Source of the DNA: Shewanella canadensis
GTDB taxonomy: Bacteria; Pseudomonadota; Gammaproteobacteria; Enterobacterales; Shewanellaceae
Direction of reading: 5' to 3'
Assembly: GCF_003966225.1 (NCBI RefSeq)
Contig: NZ_RXNU01000005.1
Span: 62,001-126,000, forward strand
DNA: 64,000 bases
This document shows, one piece after another, positions 8,770 to 18,332 of the stretch. Made by a program: the position numbers and the translations under genes. Below the pieces are notes generated by a model that ran no database searches, had not been told where the DNA came from, and worked only from the letters and a program-made list of their open reading frames with translations. The stretch's first letter is position 1. Each line of letters starts with the position of its first letter.

Positions 8770-11700
8770 TTACTGAAACTTTTCAGCTCGTTTGATCAGC
8801 TTTTCAAGGTTTTTCTCTTCGCTATTCCATGGAGTACCGGGATGAATAGCAGCAGCTGTACACTTCTCTGCAGATTTGACGATATCCTCAAATGTTCCAC
8901 CCTGTGGATTAGTCACAACGGCTAGTTTGTCATTGTTATACCGGAATATTCCTGGCGCGAGATTGATACATTCATCGCAAGCCGTGCATTCTGGTGTTTC
9001 CATCCATACCGGTTCGTAATCATCGGTGGTTGTAGTAGTTGCAGCTGTTGCTACAACACCGGATGTTACCGATGAGTCCAGCGTTGAAACATCACCACCA
9101 GACATCGCTAACAAATTTGCTGCCAGGGATTGTGCCATTTCGGCTCTAGCCTGAGCGGCGATTGCTTTCGCATCGACTTTAGTCCTCACATCTTCACCGG
9201 CAATTGAACGTAATTGATACCAGAACTGACGTCGCTCTTCACAGGAAAGAACAATTGGCTGGGCAACAAGGATACGGGTTAAGTGATTCTTGGCATCTAC
9301 ACCCCAGATGTAAGGATATTTACCTTCCCGGTCATTCTCATCCAAATCCAGAAATAGATGCAATTGAACCATGTCGTCATTCCATGTTTCAGGAGGAGCT
9401 TGACGAAATTGCTTTCGGAATCGACCTTCAGTCACGGCAAAATCAGCAAAGGTAAGAGGCACGTCCAACTGACCTTTTTTTCCCTCCTCGTCGACATAGT
9501 CAAGTATGTACATTGGCCAATCGTCATTGATTGCAGGATTGCCTTTGATGCTACTACACTCTTCAAAAGTCGTCCCTGCATCGGGATCAAATTTGAACAA
9601 AGGATAAGCACGGGAATCCATCGCAAGTTTGGCTTGAGTTGTAGATGCATCATCGGCTACACCATGCTCTGGCTGACAAGTGGTATAGATATTAAATATT
9701 GCAGGTCTTCGACTATTAAGACCTTCAATAAAACCTTCAATCATGTGTGTTTCCGTCGCCGCAGAACTTTGCAGAACGTAGGTTGTACGGTGAGCAGCTG
9801 CAATCAGACTCATCTCTTTACGAGTCTCAGTTTTTCCTTTAGCCGCCTTACCATAAGGCGACATATCCGCAACCTGCCCGACAAAAGTCGAGGTACAGGC
9901 CTGACCTCCGGTATTGGAATAAACCTGAGTATCAAGCACCAGTACTTTCACCGGCACCCCGGACATCATTTGACGGGATAAATTCTGGAAACCAATGTCA
10001 TACATAGCGCCATCACCACCGACTGCAACAACTGGCGGGCATAGAAGGAATTCTTCATCATTAAACTGCTTCCAATTGAAGCGCTTAAAGAAGTCATCAT
10101 GGCTATCATTATTATACTTTCCTGCGAGTTCCAATTCTGCAACACGAATGGCTTTAAAACCCTCACTCATCTTGCGCATATGGCCTTCAAATATACCCAT
10201 GGCAACCGATGGGGAATCCTGGAATAAATGACTTGTCCAGGGGAAAGGATAGGGATTATAAGGGAATGTAGCCCCCCATACAGAAGTACAACCAGTGGAG
10301 TTGATAATACCCATCTCGGCACGACCCTTGCCTGTTGTGCCTACTTCATACTGCCATTTTAAATAACGCAACTTCTCTATCAGTTGAGTGACCCAGCGTA
10401 ACCACACAGGATCAATGGGCTGAGAAATTTTGCCCTGCTCAAGACTGGCGGTCAGACTGGAAAGCGTCAGATCGCTATCCTGATTATCTTCAGTTGCGGT
10501 TTTGATAGCCGCCGGATCGCTCAGATCAATATTGTCGACAAGTTTTAGTCTGACATGTTGTTCTAATTGCTCTACCAATTTATCCAATTTATCTATCTGA
10601 GCTTTAACCCTTGGTTGCATTAAGGCGGTAGCAGTACCTGTAAATATATGAAGGGCCGTCTTTTCACCACAACCCAGACAGGCACCATCGCCACAGCTCA
10701 TTGCTGCATAGTTACGTTTGTCTAATAGTAGTGTTTGAAGAGCGCCTATTTTCTCATCCAGATTATCAATACGACTGAAATCCTGTGAGGTTGATGGCAA
10801 GTCTAACCAGAATGCCCACTCGTCACGTAATGTATTAATCGCTTCTTTAGTCTGAGTAACAGGAACCAGAGCCTTGTCTTTACACACCTTCACGCATTCC
10901 ATACAACCTTTGCAGGTATAAGGATTTACAGTGATTGAGAATAAACCACCACTATTTTTAGCTTTCTTCTCTTTGTTGAGGAAATAAGGCTTAGTGATAG
11001 CGAATTTAAAATCAGCCAACTCGCCTAAAAACAGAGCAAATTCCCGTTCAAGACTGTCTCTGGATTTGCCTTCAAGGCCGGAATTTTTTAAATGTTCAAG
11101 TACCGTCAGATCAATCATTTTACTGACATCTGCAGTTTCACCAGCGTCATTAAGTAATTTCCGCAAACGTTTTTCAACATTGCGTGTCTCACGTCGTAGA
11201 TACAGTGTCGGAGTACCCGATTTTTCGATATTGTTGATAACTGTTTCGAATATTTCTGAGAGTGAATTGACCAATCCAGGAATTGCAGAGTCTGGACAGG
11301 CTGTATAACAATCACCACAGGCGGTACATTTTTCAGGTATCCATTCAGGATAATCAAATCGAATATTGGTCATATCACGATAGATACCGGTAGCGGCAGG
11401 AAAAACACTTAAACCAATAAAGGGGTCGACCAGATTATCATCGCCATGACCTGAAGCGTAAAAGCTCCCCGTTTTTTCCCAGAATGCATGTACGTCAGCC
11501 AATCCTCCATCACCAACTGGAGTATGTTTAAGCATAATGGGGATCCCAGTTTCTTTGCGGGCAATAGCTGCCTGATTAACGCCCAGCTCTTTATTGGTGA
11601 TCTCGGTTACCTCATCAAAGCCACGGCGTACAACACGCAAGTTATCTTCAACAACTGCACCACCTTTACCACCAAATTTGCCTTTTAGTTGCACCTCAAT

Positions 11701-13689
11701 TGCTGCAAAAAGACTGTTTTCATCGAGGTTGGAACGCTCCATCAAAGGCGATGCAGCAAAGAAGGCCCCCTGAAAAGCGTTACCTTGCATTCTAAACTGT
11801 AACTCGGGATTTGATGCTTCTTCTTTAGCGATCTTAAATCCATCAACATAGAAAATTCGAATCTCGTTATCAATAATGAATTTTTGATTCTTGAAGGGAA
11901 TGGTGGCCCACACTTCATCAGCACTGGCAAGATCTGACTGGATTATAAATGATCCACCTTTCTTCAAACCATAAAGAGGGTCCGAGTGACTAAATACATT
12001 GGGATCGGGAGACAACACAACATCAACATAATGATATTCACAGTTGATCCTGATTGGTTCAGGTGCAGCGGAGAGAAAATAGGTTGTTGGCTGACCTTTT
12101 TTCTCGGAACCATATTTCGGGTTAGCTTTAATATCATAACCCAGTAGATCATAAAGGGTCATAACCAGGTTCTTGCCTGTAGTGATCGCCCCCCAGCCAC
12201 CGACTGAGTGCATTCGTACGGTAATACTATTTTTTGGCAACAAATTAGGATTTTCACTACCCCGAACTGCCATATATTTAATCTGGGGATAATCATCAAG
12301 CAAATTTTGCATTTGGATCTCTTGCTTGGGATTGACCGACTCATCACGTACAAAATCAACAGACAGATAAAAGAATTTTTTTTGCGCTCCATTGGGCAGC
12401 ATATTTTCAATTGCACCAATGATACCTTCAGGTTGTAAATCACGACTACCCAACCCGTAACAGCCAGAAAATAATGGCGGAGCATCGCTACGTTTTTGGT
12501 AACTGGCATACTTCTCAAAGGGTTTGTTTTTTGCGGCAACGCCATTTTCCATACATTTTGTAATTACAGCACGGATTTCACGCATAATTGGCAGATCTTC
12601 CGCTAATGGCTGATCAGTTCGTTCAAGAACCACCACACCTTTTTTCCCCTTCAGTGCCGTTCCGATCATATCTCCTGGAAAAGGACGAAACATCGTTAAA
12701 TTCAAAACACCCACTTTAAGACCACGAGTTTCCTGTAAATAATCAGCAACGGCTTCAGACTGTCCGATCAATGATCCCATGCCAATGACTACGTATTCCG
12801 CTTCATCCACATTATACAAACCAATTCTTTTGTATTCTCGACCGGTTAATTGATAGTACTCATCAGCAGATTGATCAAAGAGATCAACAATATGATTGAA
12901 GAAATACGGACGTTGCGCGGCTACGGCCTGCATATAGGCATCCTGATTTTGAACTGGACCGGAAACCATAGGATTATCGACATCCCAGACCTCTGGTACG
13001 CGACGACGCTTTTCACCATAAGTCATACGTTGTGCAGGTGTTGGGCAATCAATAATATCATCAGCAAGACCACAATATTCTGCAATCAATTCACGTTCAG
13101 GAATATTAACAGGCTCAATAAGATGCGTTGTCAGAAAACCATCCTGGCCAACAGCTGCAGGCGTTAAACTCAGCTCAGCAGTTTTTCGGCAGATCAGATT
13201 TAGATCCGCTGCTGACTGGGCATCTTTTCCCATCACCTGAAAAAAACCGGTGTCATCGATACAATGGTAATCATCGTGGGCGCAATGCACATTCAATGAA
13301 GCTTTGGTAATTGCTCGACAACCAATATTGAGTAGATAAGGAAGACGTTTACCCACCGCGGCATATAGAGACTCATGCATAAATGCCACACCCTGAGCAG
13401 AAGAAAAGTTGGTAGCACGAAGCCCACTCATCGACATACCTGCCGTTACGCCAGCAGCTGCATGCTCTGATTCAGGTTCTACAAAAATCAGCTCTTTATC
13501 AGAAATATTTAGATGGCCTTTGGCAACTTCTTCAGCCCAATACTCCCCCATCTGAGTGGAAGGAGTTATAGGATATGCACCAGCAGCATCTGAAGCTTCT
13601 CGCTCACACATAATAACGGCGGTATTGCCGTCCATTGCCATGCGAATACCAGGATATTTAAACGTCTTTTTCTTATCTTTACCGAACAT
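8770..13689 (-). CDS. nifJ: Pyruvate:ferredoxin (flavodoxin) oxidoreductase with extra C-terminal ferredoxin domain
   Basis: Cytoplasmic enzyme oxidising pyruvate and CoA to acetyl-CoA and CO2 with reduction of a ferredoxin. The single 1639 aa chain has the PFOR order: thiamine pyrimidine domain with AYPITPSTQMGEYWAEEVAK (about residue 38), the gamma domain with GGWGAITTGKNL (about 497), two ferredoxin motifs CTACGDCYTACP (about 786) and CKGCMECVKVCK (about 925), then GDGACLGCGEK (about 1000) and the TPP-binding GGDGAMYDIGFQN (about 1226). A further ferredoxin-like unit, CTACDEC with a distant Cys (about 1568-1610), ends the chain. Classic NifJ is about 1170-1200 aa. Here extra length lies between the two ferredoxin motifs, after GCGEK, and at the C terminus. 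It sits between rnfB and rnfC. Confidence 0.94.
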   Translation of the reverse strand: MFGKDKKKTFKYPGIRMAMDGNTAVIMCEREASDAAGAYPITPSTQMGEYWAEEVAKGHLNISDKELIFVEPESEHAAAGVTAGMSMSGLRATNFSSAQGVAFMHESLYAAVGKRLPYLLNIGCRAITKASLNVHCAHDDYHCIDDTGFFQVMGKDAQSAADLNLICRKTAELSLTPAAVGQDGFLTTHLIEPVNIPERELIAEYCGLADDIIDCPTPAQRMTYGEKRRRVPEVWDVDNPMVSGPVQNQDAYMQAVAAQRPYFFNHIVDLFDQSADEYYQLTGREYKRIGLYNVDEAEYVVIGMGSLIGQSEAVADYLQETRGLKVGVLNLTMFRPFPGDMIGTALKGKKGVVVLERTDQPLAEDLPIMREIRAVITKCMENGVAAKNKPFEKYASYQKRSDAPPLFSGCYGLGSRDLQPEGIIGAIENMLPNGAQKKFFYLSVDFVRDESVNPKQEIQMQNLLDDYPQIKYMAVRGSENPNLLPKNSITVRMHSVGGWGAITTGKNLVMTLYDLLGYDIKANPKYGSEKKGQPTTYFLSAAPEPIRINCEYHYVDVVLSPDPNVFSHSDPLYGLKKGGSFIIQSDLASADEVWATIPFKNQKFIIDNEIRIFYVDGFKIAKEEASNPELQFRMQGNAFQGAFFAASPLMERSNLDENSLFAAIEVQLKGKFGGKGGAVVEDNLRVVRRGFDEVTEITNKELGVNQAAIARKETGIPIMLKHTPVGDGGLADVHAFWEKTGSFYASGHGDDNLVDPFIGLSVFPAATGIYRDMTNIRFDYPEWIPEKCTACGDCYTACPDSAIPGLVNSLSEIFETVINNIEKSGTPTLYLRRETRNVEKRLRKLLNDAGETADVSKMIDLTVLEHLKNSGLEGKSRDSLEREFALFLGELADFKFAITKPYFLNKEKKAKNSGGLFSITVNPYTCKGCMECVKVCKDKALVPVTQTKEAINTLRDEWAFWLDLPSTSQDFSRIDNLDEKIGALQTLLLDKRNYAAMSCGDGACLGCGEKTALHIFTGTATALMQPRVKAQIDKLDKLVEQLEQHVRLKLVDNIDLSDPAAIKTATEDNQDSDLTLSSLTASLEQGKISQPIDPVWLRWVTQLIEKLRYLKWQYEVGTTGKGRAEMGIINSTGCTSVWGATFPYNPYPFPWTSHLFQDSPSVAMGIFEGHMRKMSEGFKAIRVAELELAGKYNNDSHDDFFKRFNWKQFNDEEFLLCPPVVAVGGDGAMYDIGFQNLSRQMMSGVPVKVLVLDTQVYSNTGGQACTSTFVGQVADMSPYGKAAKGKTETRKEMSLIAAAHRTTYVLQSSAATETHMIEGFIEGLNSRRPAIFNIYTTCQPEHGVADDASTTQAKLAMDSRAYPLFKFDPDAGTTFEECSSIKGNPAINDDWPMYILDYVDEEGKKGQLDVPLTFADFAVTEGRFRKQFRQAPPETWNDDMVQLHLFLDLDENDREGKYPYIWGVDAKNHLTRILVAQPIVLSCEERRQFWYQLRSIAGEDVRTKVDAKAIAAQARAEMAQSLAANLLAMSGGDVSTLDSSVTSGVVATAATTTTTDDYEPVWMETPECTACDECINLAPGIFRYNNDKLAVVTNPQGGTFEDIVKSAEKCTAAAIHPGTPWNSEEKNLEKLIKRAEKFQ

Positions 13690-13738
13690 CAGTAGTACTC
13701 TCCTTGTTAATCGATAACTAATATCTACACAATTGTTC

Positions 13739-14614
13739 CTATCCTATGGGTAGGGGCTCCTTTCGAATGATTTTTTTACCCGCTTTTCCAGTTCTATAGC
13801 CACCCTTATTATCAAACCAGACGATAGCGCCCGTAGGACAACGATTCACCGCAATAGGGGAAGCAAGGCTGTTTTTTTCATAGTTAATTACTGCAAGGTT
13901 ATTTGACGTGGTAATTAGTTCTTCAGGTGAATCTACTACGCAGCGCTCACAGGCGGTACAGACCACCTCACATTCAGTCTCGGTCTCTTTACCTTTTTCA
14001 AGATTTTTACAAGCCACAAAAAGTTGATGCTCTATGGAGTGCAGTTCAAATAAATCTTTCGGGCAGATATCAACACAGTTGCCACAAGCTGTGCATTTCT
14101 CTTCATCGACAATGGGTAACCCATAATCATCCATGGTGATGGCATCAAAATCACAGACCGCACCACAGTCCCCCATACCCAGACATCCCCAGACGCATCC
14201 TTTTCCGCCACCAGAAACCAGAGCAGCCCCTCGGCAGCTATTGAGACCTTTATAACTTGCGCGGATGAGTGCAACATGATTTCCACCTGCACAAGCAACT
14301 CTTGCGACTCTTTTATTAGCCTCACCCGCATCTACGCCAAGATAATTAGCAATATTCTGGATAGATTCTTTGGCATTAACGGTGCACTGGGATGGCTCAA
14401 AGGTTCCGTCAATCAACCCTTCTGCAAATGGGCGGCATCCAGGAGAACCGCAGGCGCCACAATTGGCAGCAGGTAATAATTCTTCGACATCATCAATTCG
14501 AGGATCTTCGTAAACAAAAAGCCGTTTATTTGCTAACACAAGAATGCTAGCCAATATCAAACCAAGGCCAGCCATAAATCCTATGGCAATCAAATTACTA
14601 GTCAGTTCATCCAC
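13739..14614 (-). CDS. rnfB: Electron transport complex subunit RnfB (polyferredoxin)
   Basis: Membrane-anchored ferredoxin subunit that receives electrons from soluble ferredoxin, 291 aa. After one N-terminal helix (about residues 7-28) comes the characteristic CGACGSPGC motif (about 52-60). Then follow a Cys segment CVWGCLGMGDCGAVC (about 139), the ferredoxin motif CTACGNCVDICP (about 172) and CTACERC (about 219) with a distant Cys in NRCPTGA. This longer layout resembles RnfB of anaerobes more than the roughly 190 aa enterobacterial RsxB. Being first in the cluster and detached from rnfA by nifJ is unusual. It is read from the 0.5 kb upstream region, which probably holds the operon promoter. 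Confidence 0.93.
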   Translation of the reverse strand: MDELTSNLIAIGFMAGLGLILASILVLANKRLFVYEDPRIDDVEELLPAANCGACGSPGCRPFAEGLIDGTFEPSQCTVNAKESIQNIANYLGVDAGEANKRVARVACAGGNHVALIRASYKGLNSCRGAALVSGGGKGCVWGCLGMGDCGAVCDFDAITMDDYGLPIVDEEKCTACGNCVDICPKDLFELHSIEHQLFVACKNLEKGKETETECEVVCTACERCVVDSPEELITTSNNLAVINYEKNSLASPIAVNRCPTGAIVWFDNKGGYRTGKAGKKIIRKEPLPIG

Positions 14615-14778
14615 TTGTTAGTTACTCCATTTTTAGCCACTACATCTCTTCATCTTTTTTTAGCAACTAATCCAGTCTCGCATTCTTGTTGTTAGTTCAT
14701 TGAGATTGCCTGTAAGTATCTGTCGACAATTTCAATCGCTGTACCTATTTAGTAGTAGGTTAGCAGGTTTGTAATTAG

Positions 14779-14817
14779 AATTTGACAATGGAAATTTGAC
14801 AATGTAAATTTCACAAA
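14779..14817. repeat. Tandem 14-bp direct repeats upstream of rnfB
   Basis: AATTTGACAATGGA (14779-14792) is followed immediately by AATTTGACAATGTA (14793-14806) and a partial third unit AATTTCACAAA. It lies about 165 bases upstream of rnfB. Short phased repeats in a promoter region often bind a regulator; that role is inference. Confidence 0.7.
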
Positions 14818-15053
14818 AACAAAGTTAGAAAACCCCCTTGGTACAAAGATCAGAAGTCTTCGGACACTGTTCGCTTGGGTGGCATATGAAGTGCTAGATT
14901 GGATTTTAAAGAGGATTGAGGAGCGGGACTTAATGGATGGTAGTTGGCTGTTCACGATAGTGCTGCTTTCTTGGGTGTTCTGATCCAGTATTTGTGGTGC
15001 AGATTAATAATCTTGTGACCGGGTATGTTAATGCTGCGTTGTTTTTTTCATAA

Positions 15054-15084
15054 AAAATGCCGCTCTGTTGCAGAGCGGCATTTT
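15054..15084 (-). terminator. Intrinsic terminator after the RND operon (copy B)
   Basis: The stem AAAATGCCGCTCT (15054-15066) with AGAGCGGCATTTT (15072-15084) is identical to the stem at 3957-3987. Read on the minus strand it is followed by six T and stops transcripts from the pump gene ending at 15147. Confidence 0.8.
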
Positions 15085-15146
15085 AGTATTGAGCTGTTGA
15101 TTAGAGCAATCGATCAGAACACTCGATTAGAACTTTATCTCTAAGG

Positions 15147-18100
15147 TTATTTGAGCAACTCGGGCTCCATTCCATGGTCTGCTTCATGGTGCACGCGAGA
15201 TTTACTACCCAACAGCTTTTTAATGTCTTCGATAGCAAGATACAGGCATGGGATCAGCATTAAGGTCACAACTGTCGCAAACAGAACGCCGAAGGCGAGG
15301 GAGGTTGCCATTGGGATCACCATCTTAGCCTGCATACTGGTCTCAGTCATGATTGGCATCAAACCGATGAAGGTGGTCAGAGAGGTCAGCATGATGGCTC
15401 TGAATCGTCGACAACCCGCTTCCAGCACCGCCCTTTTCATCGCTATGCCGGACTCTCTGGACTTGTTGATGTAATCGACCATCACCAGGGAGTCATTCAC
15501 TACCACACCCGCCGCAGCAATAATACCGAACAGCGACAGGGCACTCAGGTCGATGTCCATAATCATATGACCGAGTACTGAACCGATAACACCAAATGGG
15601 ATCACGGCCATGATCATAAGAGGTTGCGAATAAGATTTCAGTGGTATCGCCAGTAAGCTATAGATGATCAACAAGGATATGATGAAGTCACGTAACTGAG
15701 TCTTAGCGCTGTCCATCTGCTCTTGAATATTACCCGACACTTCACTCTTCACTCTCGGATACTTCTTCAGTAGCTGAGGCATAAAGTTATCGCGGATATC
15801 TTCAGCCAGCTTAAATGGCTCGGCTTGATCGGCATCGACAGAGGCCCAGACATTAATGGTCCGGTTACCATTTTCACGACGAATACCATTCACACCTTGC
15901 GTTACCTTGATATTGGCGACCTCTGACAGCGGCACTTTTGCACCTTGAGGCGTCACAATCAACACTTCAGAGACTTGAGCGATAGAGTTACGTTGTGCTT
16001 CCGGATAGCGGAGCATCACCTTTATCTCTTCACCATTTCTTAAGATACGTTGCGCTTCCAGGCCATAGAAACTATTGCCTACCTGTGAGGCGATATTGGC
16101 TAAGGTTAGCCCCAAACCGTAGGCTTGTGGTTTAAGCTCGAACTGCACCTCTTTGGCACTGGACTGTCGACTGTCGTTGACATCGCCAACCCCCTTGAGG
16201 GAATTGAGTTTAGCCTTAAGCTCTTTCGAAGCGGCGACGAGTTGCTCCTCGTTTTTACCTTCGAGACGGAAACTGATATCGCCATCATCACGACCGCCGC
16301 CAAACAGGTTGTCCTTAACTTCGAATGATTTCATTCCCGGGATGAGGGGCATGGCTTTGCGCCAAAGCTCCGCCAGCTCGAAGGTATCTAGGGGTCTTAT
16401 CTCAGGGTCGACCAATTTGGTCATCACTTTTGCCGAGGTGCGTCCCTCGAGATCGACCTGCATATCGGAGATCATGCCCTGGCCATACTTATCCTCGAGT
16501 TCTTTATCGACGTTATAGATGGCTTTTTCTATGGCTAATGCGGCTGATAGCGTCGCTTTCTCCGAGGCATCCACGTTCATCTCAAAGGTCACACGAGGGA
16601 AATCATGGGGGATCTTAGGCTGTCCGATAAAACGGATCATGCCGCCCGCATAGAGTCCGGCGCAGATCAGGATGAAGCTGATGAACAACATGATAACCGT
16701 ATAGCGATACTCAACCGCCATAGTGAGGGTGGGTCGGTAGATATTCTGGATCAGTTTTTTCAGATTCGAATCGACCTTGTCTTGAACAAAATTGACTCCG
16801 TTTCGTAACCAATCTAGCGGATTTTTAGAGCCCGGTTTGACTATGGTCTTTTTCTTCATACGCGCCAGGTGGGCTGGCAAGATAAGTTTTGACTCGACCA
16901 ATGAAAATATCAGACACAGGATAACGATATAGCCGATAGCCTTACCAAAGGCGGAGGAGGGACCATCATCCATCGTCAGGGGTAAAAATGCGGCTATGGT
17001 TGTCAGTACGCCGAAGGTGGCGGGCATGGCAACGCGTTTAACCCCGCGGATGACATTATCGAGACTCTGCCCATTTTTATCACACTCTTCATGGGCACTC
17101 TCTCCCATGACGATGGCATCATCGACCACGATACCCAGCACTAAGATGAAGGCGAACAGGCTGATGACGTTAACGGTAACATCTATCATGGCCATAGGCA
17201 TGAACAGCAAGGTACCTAAGAAACAGACCGGTAGTCCCATCATTACCCAGAATGCGAGACGGACACGAAGAAACAGTGCAAGCATCAAAAATACCAAGAC
17301 GGCACCGGTTTTCATGCTATCTAACATCAAATCCAGTCGGCCTTCAAGATAGTAAGTCATGTCGACCCAGGTCTCGAGCTTAAGTCCTTCAGGCAATACT
17401 TCCTGTTTCTTGGCGACATAGGCTTTCACCACATCCGCGACATCGGTCATGCTCTGATCGTTAGCGGCGCCGATAAAGAAGGTGACTGAATTTTTACCGT
17501 TGAACTTAGAGTATTGGATCCCCTCCTGGAAACCATCGATAACCGTTGCGATATCGCCTAGTAATACCGTGGTTCCATCATCGAGTGTGATTAATGGCAG
17601 GTTTTCAAATTCATATCCCACATAGGCCTGATTTTGAACACGCAGGTTAATATAACCATTCTCGGCTCTTATCTGACCCGCCGACATATTACGGGAAAAC
17701 CCTCTGACCGCTGCGGCAACGTCGTTAAAGCTCAGGCCGAACTCTCTAAGTCTGTCTTTACTGACCTCGATGGCGATCTCATAGTCCAGTCCACCGTAAA
17801 AGTCGGTAATATTGACCAGTGGAAGTTGCATCAACTCATCATGGATCTTTTCACCTAACTCTTTGAGCTGTCTCGGTGTCATATCACCATACAGGCTCAT
17901 GTAGAGCACTTCCTGACGCAATTTAATGCGCTCAACCTTTGGTCGCTCCATGCCATCGGGGAAACTGGATATTGAATCGATCTCTGATTTTATCTCATCC
18001 AGTACTATCTGAGGGTCGTAAGAATCTTCAATTCGGAAGTAACCCCTGGCCGAGTTACGATTCGAGTAGGTGATCACACGTTTAAGCCCCTGAACACTCT

Positions 18101-18329
18101 CTAGTGCCTCTTCGACTTTTATCGTGATCCCTTCCTCGACTTCCTGTGGGGCGGCTCCCGGGTAGAAAGCATTAAATTCAACCCAGTTTATCTCTATCTG
18201 AGGGAAAAACTGTTTACGTATGGTATCGGCTGTCAGGAGACCACCGATGATAATGATGAGCATCAAAAGATTCGCTGCGACACTGTTGCGCGCAAACCAG
18301 GAGATGATGCCTCTATTGGTATCCGGCAT
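15147..18329 (-). CDS. RND-family efflux permease (AcrB/MexF-like)
   Basis: Inner-membrane proton-driven exporter of the resistance-nodulation-division superfamily, 1060 aa. It has the standard layout of two halves, each with a first helix, a large periplasmic loop and a block of helices. The proton-relay aspartates are visible in LGIVVDDAIVMGESAHEE (about residue 402), and the second half has FGIIAAAGVVVNDSLVMVDY. The first loop carries FYPGAAPQEVEEGI. No heavy-metal (CusA/CzcA) signature is seen, so an organic substrate (drug, solvent, fatty acid or signal) is more likely. It starts three bases after the adaptor gene; no outer-membrane partner is encoded next to it, so it probably borrows a TolC. 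Confidence 0.92.
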   Translation of the reverse strand: MPDTNRGIISWFARNSVAANLLMLIIIIGGLLTADTIRKQFFPQIEINWVEFNAFYPGAAPQEVEEGITIKVEEALESVQGLKRVITYSNRNSARGYFRIEDSYDPQIVLDEIKSEIDSISSFPDGMERPKVERIKLRQEVLYMSLYGDMTPRQLKELGEKIHDELMQLPLVNITDFYGGLDYEIAIEVSKDRLREFGLSFNDVAAAVRGFSRNMSAGQIRAENGYINLRVQNQAYVGYEFENLPLITLDDGTTVLLGDIATVIDGFQEGIQYSKFNGKNSVTFFIGAANDQSMTDVADVVKAYVAKKQEVLPEGLKLETWVDMTYYLEGRLDLMLDSMKTGAVLVFLMLALFLRVRLAFWVMMGLPVCFLGTLLFMPMAMIDVTVNVISLFAFILVLGIVVDDAIVMGESAHEECDKNGQSLDNVIRGVKRVAMPATFGVLTTIAAFLPLTMDDGPSSAFGKAIGYIVILCLIFSLVESKLILPAHLARMKKKTIVKPGSKNPLDWLRNGVNFVQDKVDSNLKKLIQNIYRPTLTMAVEYRYTVIMLFISFILICAGLYAGGMIRFIGQPKIPHDFPRVTFEMNVDASEKATLSAALAIEKAIYNVDKELEDKYGQGMISDMQVDLEGRTSAKVMTKLVDPEIRPLDTFELAELWRKAMPLIPGMKSFEVKDNLFGGGRDDGDISFRLEGKNEEQLVAASKELKAKLNSLKGVGDVNDSRQSSAKEVQFELKPQAYGLGLTLANIASQVGNSFYGLEAQRILRNGEEIKVMLRYPEAQRNSIAQVSEVLIVTPQGAKVPLSEVANIKVTQGVNGIRRENGNRTINVWASVDADQAEPFKLAEDIRDNFMPQLLKKYPRVKSEVSGNIQEQMDSAKTQLRDFIISLLIIYSLLAIPLKSYSQPLMIMAVIPFGVIGSVLGHMIMDIDLSALSLFGIIAAAGVVVNDSLVMVDYINKSRESGIAMKRAVLEAGCRRFRAIMLTSLTTFIGLMPIMTETSMQAKMVIPMATSLAFGVLFATVVTLMLIPCLYLAIEDIKKLLGSKSRVHHEADHGMEPELLK

Positions 18330-18332
18330 CGT

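Larger units (their letters stand above)
14615..15146. other. Upstream region of the rnfB-nifJ-rnf operon
   Basis: No gene is supported. It contains a 14-bp direct repeat array (14779-14817), a terminator (15054-15084) for the RND operon on the right, and the right copy (15013-15089) of the segment that also lies at 3897-3992. Confidence 0.6.

Noticed and set aside
14749..14955. 68-codon minus-strand open frame upstream of rnfB
   Set aside because: Covers the 14-bp repeats, has no ribosome binding site and no protein-like pattern.
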